This document shows positions 25,964 to 34,943 of a DNA stretch of 64,000 bases, piece by piece (the stretch's first letter is position 1; each line of letters opens with the position of its first letter). Made by a program: the position numbers and the translations under genes. Origin of the DNA: Mycolicibacter sp. MU0102 (GTDB taxonomy: Bacteria; Actinomycetota; Actinomycetes; Mycobacteriales; Mycobacteriaceae); contig NZ_OY726398.1 of NCBI RefSeq assembly GCF_963378105.1, positions 310,001 through 374,000 of the forward strand. Reading direction: 5' to 3'. Below the pieces are notes generated by a model, which saw nothing but the letters and a program-made list of their open reading frames with translations, searched no databases and was not told where the DNA came from.

Positions 25964-27391
25964 ATGAGTCAACGTCACAACGGCGGCGCGCGTCGGCGCG
26001 TGGTAGGCGCTGGGGGCGCCGTGGGTGCTTTCCTGGCGCTGGGCCTGAGCCCGCTCGCCGCTGCACCGGCCGCCAACGCGGACTTCGACTTCGACTTCGG
26101 CGATGTGCTGAGCTCGCTCGGTTGGGACAACTCGTCCGACGGCGCTGCGGGATTTGACGGCTCGAGCTTCGACTTGGCCCTGCCCGGCGCCGCAGACAGC
26201 ACTGGGCTGGAAGGCATCTACGACTCGATCTACAACGGCATCCACTCCATGGGCGACATGCTGATTCCGATCTTCGATGCGACCGGCATCAACACGCTGT
26301 TCGCGTTCGGTGACAGCTGCGGCTTGATCTGCGACGGTGTTAACGCCTCGCTTAGCGACGACGGTGTGCTGACTGCGGCTACCAACGGCGGTCTGCTGTT
26401 CGGCGACGGTGGCAACGGCATCGCCGGTTCCGCCGGTGGTGACGCCGGCCTGATCGGCAACGGTGGGGACGGCGGCGCTGGCGCGCTGGGTGCCATCAAG
26501 GACGCCGAGGGCAACGTGATCGAAGGCACCAACAACGGTGGCGACGGTGGCGCCGGCGGTTCACTGCTGGGCAACGGTGGCAATGGTGGCGTCGGTGCCG
26601 CCAATGGTGGCAACGGCGGCAACGGTGGCGCTGCGGCATTGCTGGGTGCAGGTGGCGATGGTGGCGTCGGCGGTGCCGGCAGTACTGGAGCCAAGGGGGA
26701 CAACGCAACCAACACGACGGCCGCGGAGACCGGTGCCAAGGGTGGCAACGCCGGCAACGGTGGCAACGGTGGCAACGGTGGCACGCTTATCGGTAGCGGC
26801 GGCAACTCCGGCGCCGGTGGCGCCGGTGGCACTGGTGGCGCCGGTGGCGACGGCTCCGTCGCCAACACCACGTTCAACAACAACGGTGGTAACGGCGGCG
26901 TCGGCGGTGAAGGCGGTGCGGCCGGTGCGAAGGCTGGAACCGCGGGCATCCTCGGTGGCACCGCCGGCACGATCGGCACCGGTGGTAACGGTGGCGTCGG
27001 TGGCGCCGGCGGTACGGCTGGGTTCGGTGCCACAGGCGGTACCGGTGGCACCGGTGGTGCCGGCGGCGACTCGACCTCGGGCAACGGCGGCAACGGCGGT
27101 GCCGGTGGCGCGGGTGGGGCTCGTGGCTCCAACGGTCTGGCGTCCGGTACGGGTGGCGTCGGTGGCGCTGGCGGCGACAGCGCCACTGCGACCGGTGGCA
27201 ACGGTGGTACCGGTGGTACGGGCGGTAGCGCTTCCGGCGGGCTCACGGCCGGCGACGGTGGCCACGGCGGTGCCGGTGGCGCCTCCGGCGAGACCGCTGG
27301 TGCTCCGGGCGCCGTCGGCTCCGACAACAACGGGACCAACCCGGGTGCTGGTGGCCAGGGCGGCGCCGGCGCTGCTCCGGCAGCCGGCTAG
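25964..27391 (+). CDS. Secreted PGRS-type Gly/Asn-repeat protein lacking a PE domain
   Basis: Protein of 475 aa from ATG 25964 behind a strong AGGAGGGG site; TTG 25961 would add one residue. Signal peptide at about 1-39 (RRRVVGAGGAVGAFLALGLSPL, ending AANA), a unique acidic segment at about 40-135 with a Cys pair (CGLIC), then about 340 residues of GG-x repeats (GGNGG, GGAGG, GGTGG) as in PE_PGRS proteins. No PE domain is present, so export is presumably by Sec rather than ESX-5. Ends GAAPAAG, before a strong terminator. Function unknown. Confidence 0.85.
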   Translation: MSQRHNGGARRRVVGAGGAVGAFLALGLSPLAAAPAANADFDFDFGDVLSSLGWDNSSDGAAGFDGSSFDLALPGAADSTGLEGIYDSIYNGIHSMGDMLIPIFDATGINTLFAFGDSCGLICDGVNASLSDDGVLTAATNGGLLFGDGGNGIAGSAGGDAGLIGNGGDGGAGALGAIKDAEGNVIEGTNNGGDGGAGGSLLGNGGNGGVGAANGGNGGNGGAAALLGAGGDGGVGGAGSTGAKGDNATNTTAAETGAKGGNAGNGGNGGNGGTLIGSGGNSGAGGAGGTGGAGGDGSVANTTFNNNGGNGGVGGEGGAAGAKAGTAGILGGTAGTIGTGGNGGVGGAGGTAGFGATGGTGGTGGAGGDSTSGNGGNGGAGGAGGARGSNGLASGTGGVGGAGGDSATATGGNGGTGGTGGSASGGLTAGDGGHGGAGGASGETAGAPGAVGSDNNGTNPGAGGQGGAGAAPAAG

Positions 27392-27410
27392 TCGTTCGCG
27401 ACAAACGCAA

Positions 27411-27448
27411 CAGAAGCCCCGCACGCCTTCCGGCGTGCGGGGCTTCTG
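27411..27448 (+). terminator. Strong hairpin terminator after the PGRS-like gene
   Basis: A 17-bp perfect stem (left arm CAGAAGCCCCGCACGCC, loop TTCC) begins 19 bases after the stop. No U-tract follows, as is usual for mycobacterial intrinsic terminators. It separates the PGRS-like gene from the GH16 gene starting at 27488. Confidence 0.85.
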
Positions 27449-27487
27449 CCATTGATGCCCAGGCCGCTGTAGTGGTTTCATGCCAGG

Positions 27488-28309
27488 GTGGCCGAGATGA
27501 ATCGACGCAGCCTGATGTTGACGACGGGAATCGGCATGCTGGCCGCCGCGATGCGCCAGCCGGAGGCATGGGCCCGGCCGGGGCCCGTCGATCCACTGCC
27601 CGCCGCCCCGTCGCAGACCTACCTCTTCAGCGACGAATTCGATGGCCCGGCTGGTTCCGCGCCGGACCCGTCAAAGTGGGCGGTGGCGCAGGCCCGCGAA
27701 TCGATGAAAGACCCGACGTTTTGGGAGCGTCCCGAGAACGTCGGCCAATACCGCGACGATCGCAAGAACGTGTTCGTCGACGGCAAGTCGAACCTTGTGC
27801 TGCGCGCCGCCAAAGACGGCGATACCTACTACAGCGGCAAAATCCAGAGCCGCTGGATGGGCGGTATCGGACACACCTGGGAAGCCCGGATCAAGCTGAA
27901 CTGCCTCACTGCCGGGGCTTGGCCCGCCTGGTGGATGGGCAACGAGGATCAAGGCGAGATCGACGTGCTGGAGTGGTACGGCAACGGCAGTTGGCCGTCG
28001 GCGACCACCGTCCATACGAGAGCGAACGGTGCCGAATGGGCGACCCAACAGATTTCGATGGACTCCGCCTGGCACACCTGGCGGTGCCGCTGGGACGCCG
28101 ACGGTATCCGCTTCTGGCGCGACTACGTCGACGGTGCGGCGCCCTACTTCACCGTTCCGGCGAATTCGATCGCGGACTGGCCATTCAATAACCCCGGCTA
28201 CCAAGTATTTTCGGTGCTGAACCTCGCGGTGGCCGGTTCAGGCGGCGGCGATCCTCGACCGGGCAGCTATCCCGCGGAGATGCTCGTCGACTGGATCCGA
28301 GTTTTCTAA
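27488..28309 (+). CDS. Exported GH16 glycoside hydrolase, copy 2
   Basis: Protein of 273 aa. Twin-arginine signal NRRSLMLTTGIGMLAAA from GTG 27488 or ATG 27497. The GH16 catalytic motif EIDVLE is near residue 157, followed by WYGNGSWPS; the end, SYPAEMLVDWIRVF, parallels copy 1. Paralogue of the gene at 24531, with many substitutions but collinear. Stop overlaps the stop of the convergent gene by 4 nt. Confidence 0.87.
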   Translation: MAEMNRRSLMLTTGIGMLAAAMRQPEAWARPGPVDPLPAAPSQTYLFSDEFDGPAGSAPDPSKWAVAQARESMKDPTFWERPENVGQYRDDRKNVFVDGKSNLVLRAAKDGDTYYSGKIQSRWMGGIGHTWEARIKLNCLTAGAWPAWWMGNEDQGEIDVLEWYGNGSWPSATTVHTRANGAEWATQQISMDSAWHTWRCRWDADGIRFWRDYVDGAAPYFTVPANSIADWPFNNPGYQVFSVLNLAVAGSGGGDPRPGSYPAEMLVDWIRVF

Positions 28310-29199
28310 AGCGGGCTTATCTCGCCGGTCCCGCTGGGATCGACACCACGTTCGTGGGCCTCGAGCCAAGTCACACCTTGTTCGGCTGCTCGAATCAGCG
28401 CACCCCGCTCGCCGAAATAGCCCGCAATCAAACCGAATCCGGGCAACGAACCGAGGCGCTGGTAGAGCTTCTTCGGGTGCGGACGCTTGCTCACCTCGTC
28501 GAATGTCGCCCGTAGGATGCCGGCCAATTGCCACACCGTCCGGGTGATCACCACCGGAGTCGACGACGTGATCGACGCCAGCGGCTTCCACCCCGGCGGT
28601 GGTGTTACGGGAAGCGGTGCGGGATCGGGTTGTGTTGGTACCTCCACGGTCTCGGGCAGATGCCGCCCGCACAACACTTCGGCGAGCAACCGCGCCTGCT
28701 CACGCCGGTCGGTGACGCCGTACTCGCGGGCCAGCGCGCACAACACGATGGCGTGATTGACGAATCCCGCCAGCTCGCCCACCGGGACCAGCCTGGCCAG
28801 CAATCCGAACGCGCCGGGGGAGGCGACCACCAGGGTGTTGATCGCACCGACCCGGTGCACCCACCAGTGCACGCGTTGCTCGCGACTCATCCGCTCCCAG
28901 GCCGCGGTGCCGGGCAGATCCGCGGCGTTGATGAGCTGTGCCCCCGCGTTCAAGGCGCGGTTGGTGGCGCTGGGACCGCGACCGGCCTCGTGGCGACGCC
29001 GCCACAGCCGAAATCGGCGGATGCGATGCGTTACGCCATGCGCTGGCCGCAGCAGCCGGTGAGAGCGTTTACGCAGTCCGATCGGATCAGCCTCGGCGAG
29101 CAGGTCGAGCAGCGGATCGATCACCGCGACCGCGCGGCCCAGTGCATCGGCGACCTCGGCGTCGGTCAGGGTGGCGTGCGGTTTCGGAAACAGACCCAT
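28306..29199 (-). CDS. Conserved hypothetical protein, 297 aa
   Basis: Begins MGLFPKPHATLTDAEVADAL; soluble with a basic stretch at about 55-75 and two mildly hydrophobic helical segments around 125-165 (INTLVVASPGAFGLLARLVPV and following). The C-terminus has GSLPGFGLIAGYFGERGALIRAAE. I do not recognise the family. The gene is convergent with GH16 copy 2 and lies 19 nt downstream of the TetR gene on the same strand, so it may belong to the SDR-TetR unit. Confidence 0.65.
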   Translation of the reverse strand: MGLFPKPHATLTDAEVADALGRAVAVIDPLLDLLAEADPIGLRKRSHRLLRPAHGVTHRIRRFRLWRRRHEAGRGPSATNRALNAGAQLINAADLPGTAAWERMSREQRVHWWVHRVGAINTLVVASPGAFGLLARLVPVGELAGFVNHAIVLCALAREYGVTDRREQARLLAEVLCGRHLPETVEVPTQPDPAPLPVTPPPGWKPLASITSSTPVVITRTVWQLAGILRATFDEVSKRPHPKKLYQRLGSLPGFGLIAGYFGERGALIRAAEQGVTWLEAHERGVDPSGTGEISPL

Positions 29200-29218
29200 A
29201 CCGGTGATTGTGGCGGGA

Positions 29219-29851
29219 TCAGCCGGCCTGGGGGGCGTTTGGCGCGAGTGCGCCGCGCAGCGCGACTTCAGCCAGCCGCCGCGCGTGGTCCTCGGTGAGC
29301 GGGTAATGCCCGGTCATGCGACGAAAGATGAGCGGCCCGAACAGTAGGTCGATGATGTCGTCGATTGCGATGTCGGAATCGACATCGCCGCGGGTGACGC
29401 CCCGTTGCCACAGTTCGGTGATGGCGGCGCGGCGACCGTCGAGAAAGTACTCCCGGCAATAGACCGCGCCCGCCGCATCCTCCACGCCAGCGGCGAGCAA
29501 CTGCGCGAACACGTTGCCGCGGGCGCTGGCGTAGAACGCCGAGACTCGCACCACCTGTTCGGTGAGATCGCCGACGGCGCTTCCGGTGTCCGGCAACGGC
29601 AGATCCTGGGCCATCATCGTGCCGAAAGCCTCGGCGGCCACCGCAGTGCGCGACGGCCAGTGCTTGTAGATGGTGGCCTTGCTGGCCCCGGACCGGGCCG
29701 CGATCGCGTCGACGGTCGTGGCGGCATAACCGCCCTCGTCCAGGAGTTGGGCGGTCGCATCCAAGATGGCCTGATGGATGCGATCGCTGCGGGCGCCGGT
29801 GGGGCGGGCGAAGGTGTATTCGGCCGCCCCACCGACGGTTTCAGGCGACAT
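29219..29851 (-). CDS. TetR-family transcriptional regulator
   Basis: Protein of 210 aa. Helix-turn-helix at about 25-70 (IHQAILDATAQLLDEGGYAA through SGASKATIYKHWPSRTAV); the C-terminal part fits a TetR ligand domain. Its start overlaps the upstream SDR gene end by 11 nt, so the two form an operon. The palindrome at 30700-30724, before the SDR gene, is the likely operator. Confidence 0.85.
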   Translation of the reverse strand: MSPETVGGAAEYTFARPTGARSDRIHQAILDATAQLLDEGGYAATTVDAIAARSGASKATIYKHWPSRTAVAAEAFGTMMAQDLPLPDTGSAVGDLTEQVVRVSAFYASARGNVFAQLLAAGVEDAAGAVYCREYFLDGRRAAITELWQRGVTRGDVDSDIAIDDIIDLLFGPLIFRRMTGHYPLTEDHARRLAEVALRGALAPNAPQAG

Positions 29852-30680
29852 CGTCGAAGTCGGTCGAGGCCGAGACGTCGCGCCACTGGTCCAATTCGGC
29901 TTGGACGTGGGCGAGCTTGCCCTCGACCGCGGCGATGGTGTCGTTGCCCAGCAGCAGGCGCACCGGGGGCCGCTCGGATTCGACCACGGCGATGATGGCT
30001 GCGGCCGCCTTGACGGGGTCGCCGGGCTGGTCGTGGTTGCGCTCGCCCGCGGTCACGCGCATCTTGCCGGCTGGCCCGGCGGCGTAGTCGTCAATGGTGT
30101 GCTGCTGGACCTGCAAGCTGGAGGAGTCCAGGAAGTCCGTGCGGAAGTAGCCGGGCTCGACCACCATTGCGTGGATTCCCAGGGGCTGCAGCTCGGCATA
30201 TAGCGCCTCGGAGAGTGCTTCGACGGCGAACTTGGTGGATGCGTAGACGCCCCATCCCGGTGAGCTGACGAACCCGCCCACCGACGAAATGTTGACGATG
30301 GTGCCCGACCGCTGCGCCCGCAGTACCGGGGTGACCGCGCGGGTGACGGTCAACAGGCCGAACACGTTGGTCTCGTAGACGGCACGAACCTCTGCATCGG
30401 TGGCCTCTTCGACCGCGCCCAACAGCCCGCGACCGGCGTTGTTGATCAGCACGTCAATACGACCGAAGCGGTCCACTGCCGCCTGCACGGCCTGCTGGGC
30501 TTGGGTTTCGTTGGTGACGTCCAGTGCCACGGCCAGCACGTTGGCGCTGTCGCCGAGCGCGTCGGTGACGGTTGCCGCGTCACGCGCGGTCGCGACCACC
30601 TGGTGGCCGCGGTCCAGCAAATCGCGTGCGATCTGCAGGCCGAAACCGCGGGAAGCTCCTGTGATGAACCAAACGCTCAT
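29841..30680 (-). CDS. Short-chain dehydrogenase/reductase
   Basis: Protein of 279 aa, classical SDR: cofactor motif TGASRGFG at 7-14, NNAG near 85, catalytic Ser in NISSVGG, and YASTK. The absence of a nearby basic/acidic discriminator makes NAD versus NADP preference hard to read. Substrate unknown; co-transcribed with the downstream TetR gene and divergent from a LysR gene, a common layout for detoxification or catabolic enzymes. Confidence 0.85.
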   Translation of the reverse strand: MSVWFITGASRGFGLQIARDLLDRGHQVVATARDAATVTDALGDSANVLAVALDVTNETQAQQAVQAAVDRFGRIDVLINNAGRGLLGAVEEATDAEVRAVYETNVFGLLTVTRAVTPVLRAQRSGTIVNISSVGGFVSSPGWGVYASTKFAVEALSEALYAELQPLGIHAMVVEPGYFRTDFLDSSSLQVQQHTIDDYAAGPAGKMRVTAGERNHDQPGDPVKAAAAIIAVVESERPPVRLLLGNDTIAAVEGKLAHVQAELDQWRDVSASTDFDDVA

Positions 30681-30699
30681 GCTCTCACCCTTCCATAAA

Positions 30700-30724
30700 T
30701 GAACTGTACGACCAGTTTAGTTCA
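30700..30724. promoter_or_regulatory. Nested palindromes, candidate TetR or LysR operator
   Basis: AACTG-TACGAC-CAGTT (30702-30717) is nested in an outer TGAACT/AGTTCA pair (30700-30724). It lies between the SDR start (30680) and the divergent LysR start (30727), touching the latter. The geometry suits a TetR dimer; the overlap with the LysR start codon could silence both genes. Confidence 0.6.
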
Positions 30725-30726
30725 AT

Positions 30727-31719
30727 GTGAACGAACGTCGCAAGATCTCGGTCGAAGTCGCAGGTTATGCGTCTATATTCGCCGGTATCGACATCAACAC
30801 CCGCAAGCTGCGCCACTTCGTTGTGGTTGCCGAGGAGCTGCATTTCAGCCGCGCCGCCACCAGCCTGTGTATGACCCAGCAGGCGCTTAGCCGCGAGATC
30901 AAGGAACTCGAGGCGTGGGCCGGTGCCAAACTGTTGAACCGCACGACTCGCAAGGTCACGCTCACTCCGGCCGGCGAAATCTTCTTGGCCGGGGCGCAGG
31001 CGATGCTGGCGGCGATGGATTCCACGATCACCGATATCGCACGGGCGGTCCGCGGACTGTCCGGGACGCTGCGGCTGGGTTTTGGCCCCGGTGGCGCACT
31101 GGAGTTGACCGGCCTGATCGTCGACGAGTTCCGTCGTGAGTATCCCGGCGTCGACGTCACCATGCGTGAGTTCCCGATCGGCGATCCGTCGGCCGGGCTG
31201 GCGTCGGGAGTCAGTGATGTGGCGCTGCTGCGGTTGCCGGTGAGCACCCCCGATATCGAGACGGAGCCACTGTTCGTCGACCCGGTCGTCGCGATGGTGT
31301 CCGCCAACCATCGACTTGCCGGCTGCTCTTCGGTATCGGTGCGCGATCTCATCGACGACCCGATCACGGTCACCGACACCACCGATGAGGATCACCGTGC
31401 ATTCTGGTGTCTGGATGCCGTGCGTGATGACGCGACTGCGGCCCAGCGGTTCCCGATCAACTCGGTCACCGAGGAGGCACAGCTGGTTCAGGCTGGGATG
31501 GCGGTCGCAATTACCAGTGCGGCAGTCACGCAGTACCTGCCGGCGCCGGGGGTGCGATGCCTGCCGATCGACGACTGGCCGGGATCTGTGGTGGCGGTCG
31601 GCTGGCTGCACGATGAACCCAGCCCGCTGGTGGCGCGGTTCGTCGAGGTGGCTTGCGCCGTTCGAGACCGGGAGGTCGACGTGGTACGCGCAATCGAGGG
31701 CCGACTGGCGGGTCGCTGA
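30727..31719 (+). CDS. LysR-family transcriptional regulator
   Basis: Protein of 330 aa from GTG 30727. The winged helix-turn-helix at about 23-82 reads INTRKLRHFVVVAEELHFSR, AATSLCMTQQALSREIKELE; a periplasmic-binding-type effector domain follows. The first 22 residues are longer than usual, but no ATG, GTG or TTG start is available closer to the domain. Divergent from the SDR-TetR pair, which it may control. Confidence 0.82.
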   Translation: MNERRKISVEVAGYASIFAGIDINTRKLRHFVVVAEELHFSRAATSLCMTQQALSREIKELEAWAGAKLLNRTTRKVTLTPAGEIFLAGAQAMLAAMDSTITDIARAVRGLSGTLRLGFGPGGALELTGLIVDEFRREYPGVDVTMREFPIGDPSAGLASGVSDVALLRLPVSTPDIETEPLFVDPVVAMVSANHRLAGCSSVSVRDLIDDPITVTDTTDEDHRAFWCLDAVRDDATAAQRFPINSVTEEAQLVQAGMAVAITSAAVTQYLPAPGVRCLPIDDWPGSVVAVGWLHDEPSPLVARFVEVACAVRDREVDVVRAIEGRLAGR

Positions 31720-31859
31720 TTTCAAAGCCCCCGGGTTGTGAATAACGCCGAATTTATTGTTTCAGTTCGAGGGGCCTGATCGCCAGGATTGAGCGGTCCG
31801 CGCTACCCAGTCGCCGGTCAGGCGGTGGCTTGAGCGGCGGCCCACTCGAAGGGCCCCTC

Positions 31860-33404
31860 TTGAAGCATTCGCACGTTCAGCCGCTGCTCGCCGTGCCACT
31901 GGCTCTTGCCGGTGCCGCGCTGCTGGCCCTGCCGCCGTCGGCGGTCTCGCCGGCACAGCGGGATTCCAACATCCTGTCGGCCGCGGTGCGGCTGCTCTCC
32001 GGGGACGGCTCGGGATTTGCCACGGTCGACAGCTTGCCTGCGCCCGGGCAGGGTGTGGCGCTGCTGATGGGCGGCAGCGGGGTGCCGTGGCCGGGATTGG
32101 CTGAGACGCAGTGGGCCTTCAATCACTACTCGCTGGCCAACGTCGCAGACTTCGGCGACTACGTGCCGGTGCGGGTGTTCACCCCCGAGGGTGCCCAGCC
32201 GGCCTTCGGGGGTCTCAAGAGCCTGCCGTATGACAAGTCGGTAGCTCAAGGAGTGCAGAATCTGGAGGCCCAGATCGCCCAGCAACTGCAGGCCGGCCAC
32301 CCCGTCGCCGTCGGCGGCGTCTCCCAGAGCGGGACCGTCAACTCTGAGGTCCTGCGCGACATCGCCACCGGCAAGTTTGTCCCCGACTACAGCAACGTGC
32401 CCGCCGGCGTCACGCCCCTGCAGTTTCTGAGCCTGGGCAACCCGAGCAACCCCAACGGCGGTTTCCTGGAGCGGTTCAACCTGCCGGAGGATCCCGGCGG
32501 GAGCATCACCAGCATCGGATTGACCTTCGACGGCGGCGCACCCACCGACACCGGAATCCCGGTGATCAGCTACTGCCTGGAATACGACCCCAACTGCGAT
32601 TTTCCGGTCTACACCCAGAACCTGGTCTCGGACCTCAACGCCATGGCGGGCTGGGCACTGGTGCACCCGCACTACATCCTGCGGGACCCGGTGGGCGGGT
32701 CGGCGGTGACCGACGAGCAGATCGCGAACGCACTGCAGTTGCCCACCTCTGAGGGATACAGCGGCGGCTCCACCTTTTACGTGATGCCCTGGGAGGGCCA
32801 GCTGCCGTTGGCCACCGTGATCCAGATGATCGCGGGCAAGCCGATCGCCGACCTGTTGGAACCGGACCTCAAGGTGCTCGCCAACCTCGGTTACGGCGTC
32901 GACCCCACGACGGGCTGGTCGACGTTGCCGGCCGACGTCGCCACCCCGTTGCGGATCTTCCCGACCCTGAACGCGGAGGAGTTCAACACGATCCTCGACG
33001 CACTGTGGTCCGGCGCAAAGCAGGGCTTCAACGCGTTCGTGGACGACCTGTTGCACCCTGCGGCTGCCGCCGGCGGGCTGTCGGGGCTGTTGGATGCCGC
33101 GGACGCCTCCAGCGGGCCGCACTCGCTCATCGACATCGCCAGCACACTTAGCAGCCTGTGGTCGACTGTGTCGTCGCTGGGGATGCCGGCGTCGGACATC
33201 ATCAACGCGCTGACTGTCGAGCTGCCGGCTCACGCCCTGACCGTGTTGACGAACTCCTTGCAAGACGGGCAGAGCCTAGGGGACGCGCTGTCGCTGACGT
33301 CGGCGTTCGCCACCGGGCTGGAATCACTGGCCGGGGGTTTCGCGGTGATCGTTGGGCTACAGGCCGTCCAGCAGATTCAGGCTGACTTGGCCCAGCTTTT
33401 CTAG
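31860..33404 (+). CDS. Exported PE-PPE-domain (serine hydrolase) protein
   Basis: Protein of 514 aa from TTG 31860, which has GAAGGG six bases upstream and yields a clean signal peptide (MKHSHVQPLLAVPLALAGAA). TTG 31830 would extend it by ten residues. The middle matches the PE-PPE domain: VALLMGGSGVPWPG, then a GxSxS nucleophile motif GVSQS (Ser155), then FLSLGNPSNPNGG. That domain has an alpha/beta-hydrolase fold with esterase activity in characterised cases. No PE or PPE module is attached, so export is by Sec. Confidence 0.8.
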   Translation: MKHSHVQPLLAVPLALAGAALLALPPSAVSPAQRDSNILSAAVRLLSGDGSGFATVDSLPAPGQGVALLMGGSGVPWPGLAETQWAFNHYSLANVADFGDYVPVRVFTPEGAQPAFGGLKSLPYDKSVAQGVQNLEAQIAQQLQAGHPVAVGGVSQSGTVNSEVLRDIATGKFVPDYSNVPAGVTPLQFLSLGNPSNPNGGFLERFNLPEDPGGSITSIGLTFDGGAPTDTGIPVISYCLEYDPNCDFPVYTQNLVSDLNAMAGWALVHPHYILRDPVGGSAVTDEQIANALQLPTSEGYSGGSTFYVMPWEGQLPLATVIQMIAGKPIADLLEPDLKVLANLGYGVDPTTGWSTLPADVATPLRIFPTLNAEEFNTILDALWSGAKQGFNAFVDDLLHPAAAAGGLSGLLDAADASSGPHSLIDIASTLSSLWSTVSSLGMPASDIINALTVELPAHALTVLTNSLQDGQSLGDALSLTSAFATGLESLAGGFAVIVGLQAVQQIQADLAQLF

Positions 33405-33525
33405 AGCGCAGCGGCGGCCCTGGCCTTCGGCAGCGTGCCGAGGGCCGGGGCGCGGGTCCATGAGATTTCCTTGGCTGTTGCAGAGGCAAAACATCGTTGA
33501 CACATAGCGAAGTTAGCTTTGCGCC

Positions 33526-33993
33526 ATGAGAATCGTCGCCTCCGTTGTGCTTGCTGCTGCGCTCGCGGGCGCGGCTGTCCCCTACACGGCCGCTGCTGCC
33601 GATCCTGTCCCGACACCCGACGAGGTGCTCGCCGCGATGGCCGAGCTGACCAACCCGGACATCCCTGCGGTGAACAAGGGCAACGTCGTCACCCCCGGCT
33701 TCAGTCCCGAGGAAGCCCAGCTGATCGATCAGCGTCTGCGGGAAACCCAAGAGGCCGGACTGCTGCCCTACAACTTCGTGGTGAGCGACATTGCGCCCGC
33801 GCCGGACAACTCCGCCGGAGCAACCGTCACCTCGGTGGGGGGCTTTCATGAGGAGAGCGCGCCCGAGCCCATCGTGCTGTCCGAGCAGGGTGGGCGCTGG
33901 CTGATCACGCACGACACCGCCTTGACTGCCCTGGATCACTTCTGGCACAACGCCAACCGGCCGTTTGTGCCCATCGTGCCGTGGGTGAAGTAA
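33526..33993 (+). CDS. Secreted MTB12-like low-molecular-weight antigen
   Basis: Protein of 155 aa. Signal peptide at 1-25 (IVASVVLAAALAGAAVPYTAAA). The mature part has the MTB12/CFP-2 pattern: PTPDEVLAAMAELTNPDIP, AVNKGN, and LPYNFVVSDIAPA. MTB12-type proteins are abundant culture-filtrate antigens of unknown biochemical role. No partners nearby; the tRNA-Gly gene follows on the other strand. Confidence 0.78.
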   Translation: MRIVASVVLAAALAGAAVPYTAAAADPVPTPDEVLAAMAELTNPDIPAVNKGNVVTPGFSPEEAQLIDQRLRETQEAGLLPYNFVVSDIAPAPDNSAGATVTSVGGFHEESAPEPIVLSEQGGRWLITHDTALTALDHFWHNANRPFVPIVPWVK

Positions 33994-34030
33994 GCGGGTC
34001 TCCCCAGAGGATTGGGATGCTCAAACGTGG

Positions 34031-34101
34031 AGCCGATGACGGGAATCGAACCCGCGTATTCAGCTTGGGAAGCTGATGTTCTGCCATTGAACTACATCGG
34101 C
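34031..34101 (-). tRNA. tRNA-Gly (anticodon CCC)
   Basis: On the minus strand, acceptor GCCGATG pairs with CATCGGC, the D arm is GTTC...GAAC, the anticodon stem CAGC/GCTG encloses the loop TTCCCAA (anticodon CCC), and the T arm carries GGTTCGATTCC. Discriminator T is followed by CCA in the DNA. Length is 71 nt, normal for tRNA-Gly. Confidence 0.95.
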
Positions 34102-34261
34102 ACTGGTGCGCTAGCAGGCTAGCATCCGGGAGCCCAGCCGCTCCGCGAGTGTGCGGAATCGTTGGCCGATCGGCCGAAAACCGAATCAAACCGCACACTC
34201 GATGGCCACCACGGGCTTGGTCATCCGGCCCAGCCTGCGGGCCGAGCGATACGCTCGTGCC

Positions 34262-34834
34262 GTGCTGCTCTCCGATCGCGATCTGCGGGCCGAAATCGCT
34301 GCTGGCCGGCTGGGCATCGACCCGTATGACGACGCGCTGGTCCAGCCGTCCAGCGTGGACGTCCGCCTCGACAGCCTGTTCCGGGTGTTCAACAACACCC
34401 GCTACACCCACATCGACCCGGCTCAACAGCAAGACGAGCTGACCACGCTGGTCGAACCCAAAGCCGGCGAGCCGTTTGTGCTGCACCCCGGTGAGTTCGT
34501 GCTGGGCTCCACGCTGGAGTGCTGCACCCTGCCGGAGGATCTAGCCGGCCGACTGGAGGGCAAGTCGAGCCTGGGCCGACTGGGCCTGCTGACCCACTCC
34601 ACCGCGGGCTTCATCGATCCCGGCTTCTCCGGGCACATCACGTTGGAGCTGTCCAACGTGGCGAATCTGCCGATCACGTTGTGGCCGGGGATGAAGATTG
34701 GCCAGCTGTGTCTGCTGCGATTGACCAGTCCGGCGGAACACCCTTACGGCAGTACGCGCGTAGGGTCGAAATATCAGGGCCAGCGCGGGCCGACGCCGTC
34801 CCGCTCGTACCAGAACTTCATCAAGTCCGGTTAG
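34262..34834 (+). CDS. dcd: dCTP deaminase / dUTPase
   Basis: Protein of 190 aa from GTG 34262, giving MLLSDRDLRAEIAAGRLGID and the same length as M. tuberculosis Dcd; the frame is open further upstream but without conservation. Core motifs GKSSLGRLGLLTHSTAGFID and ITLELSN (catalytic Glu) are present. The mycobacterial enzyme is bifunctional, converting dCTP to dUMP. GTR-SKYQGQ, the C-terminal lid, is intact. Confidence 0.93.
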   Translation: MLLSDRDLRAEIAAGRLGIDPYDDALVQPSSVDVRLDSLFRVFNNTRYTHIDPAQQQDELTTLVEPKAGEPFVLHPGEFVLGSTLECCTLPEDLAGRLEGKSSLGRLGLLTHSTAGFIDPGFSGHITLELSNVANLPITLWPGMKIGQLCLLRLTSPAEHPYGSTRVGSKYQGQRGPTPSRSYQNFIKSG

Positions 34835-34943
34835 CCCTCGGACCTGACGGTCGCCCCGCGGCTGCGATGAAGCCGGTATCGGCCAGCCCTGGTGGGGGTT
34901 CGGCCCACATGCCTGGCCGATAAGCAGTAACAGGGGAGGTTTC

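Noticed and set aside
26380..27390. Dense short GGTGGC-type repeats that could look like a CRISPR or satellite array
   Set aside because: They are in-frame Gly/Asn codons of the PGRS domain, irregular in length, with no conserved repeat-spacer structure.
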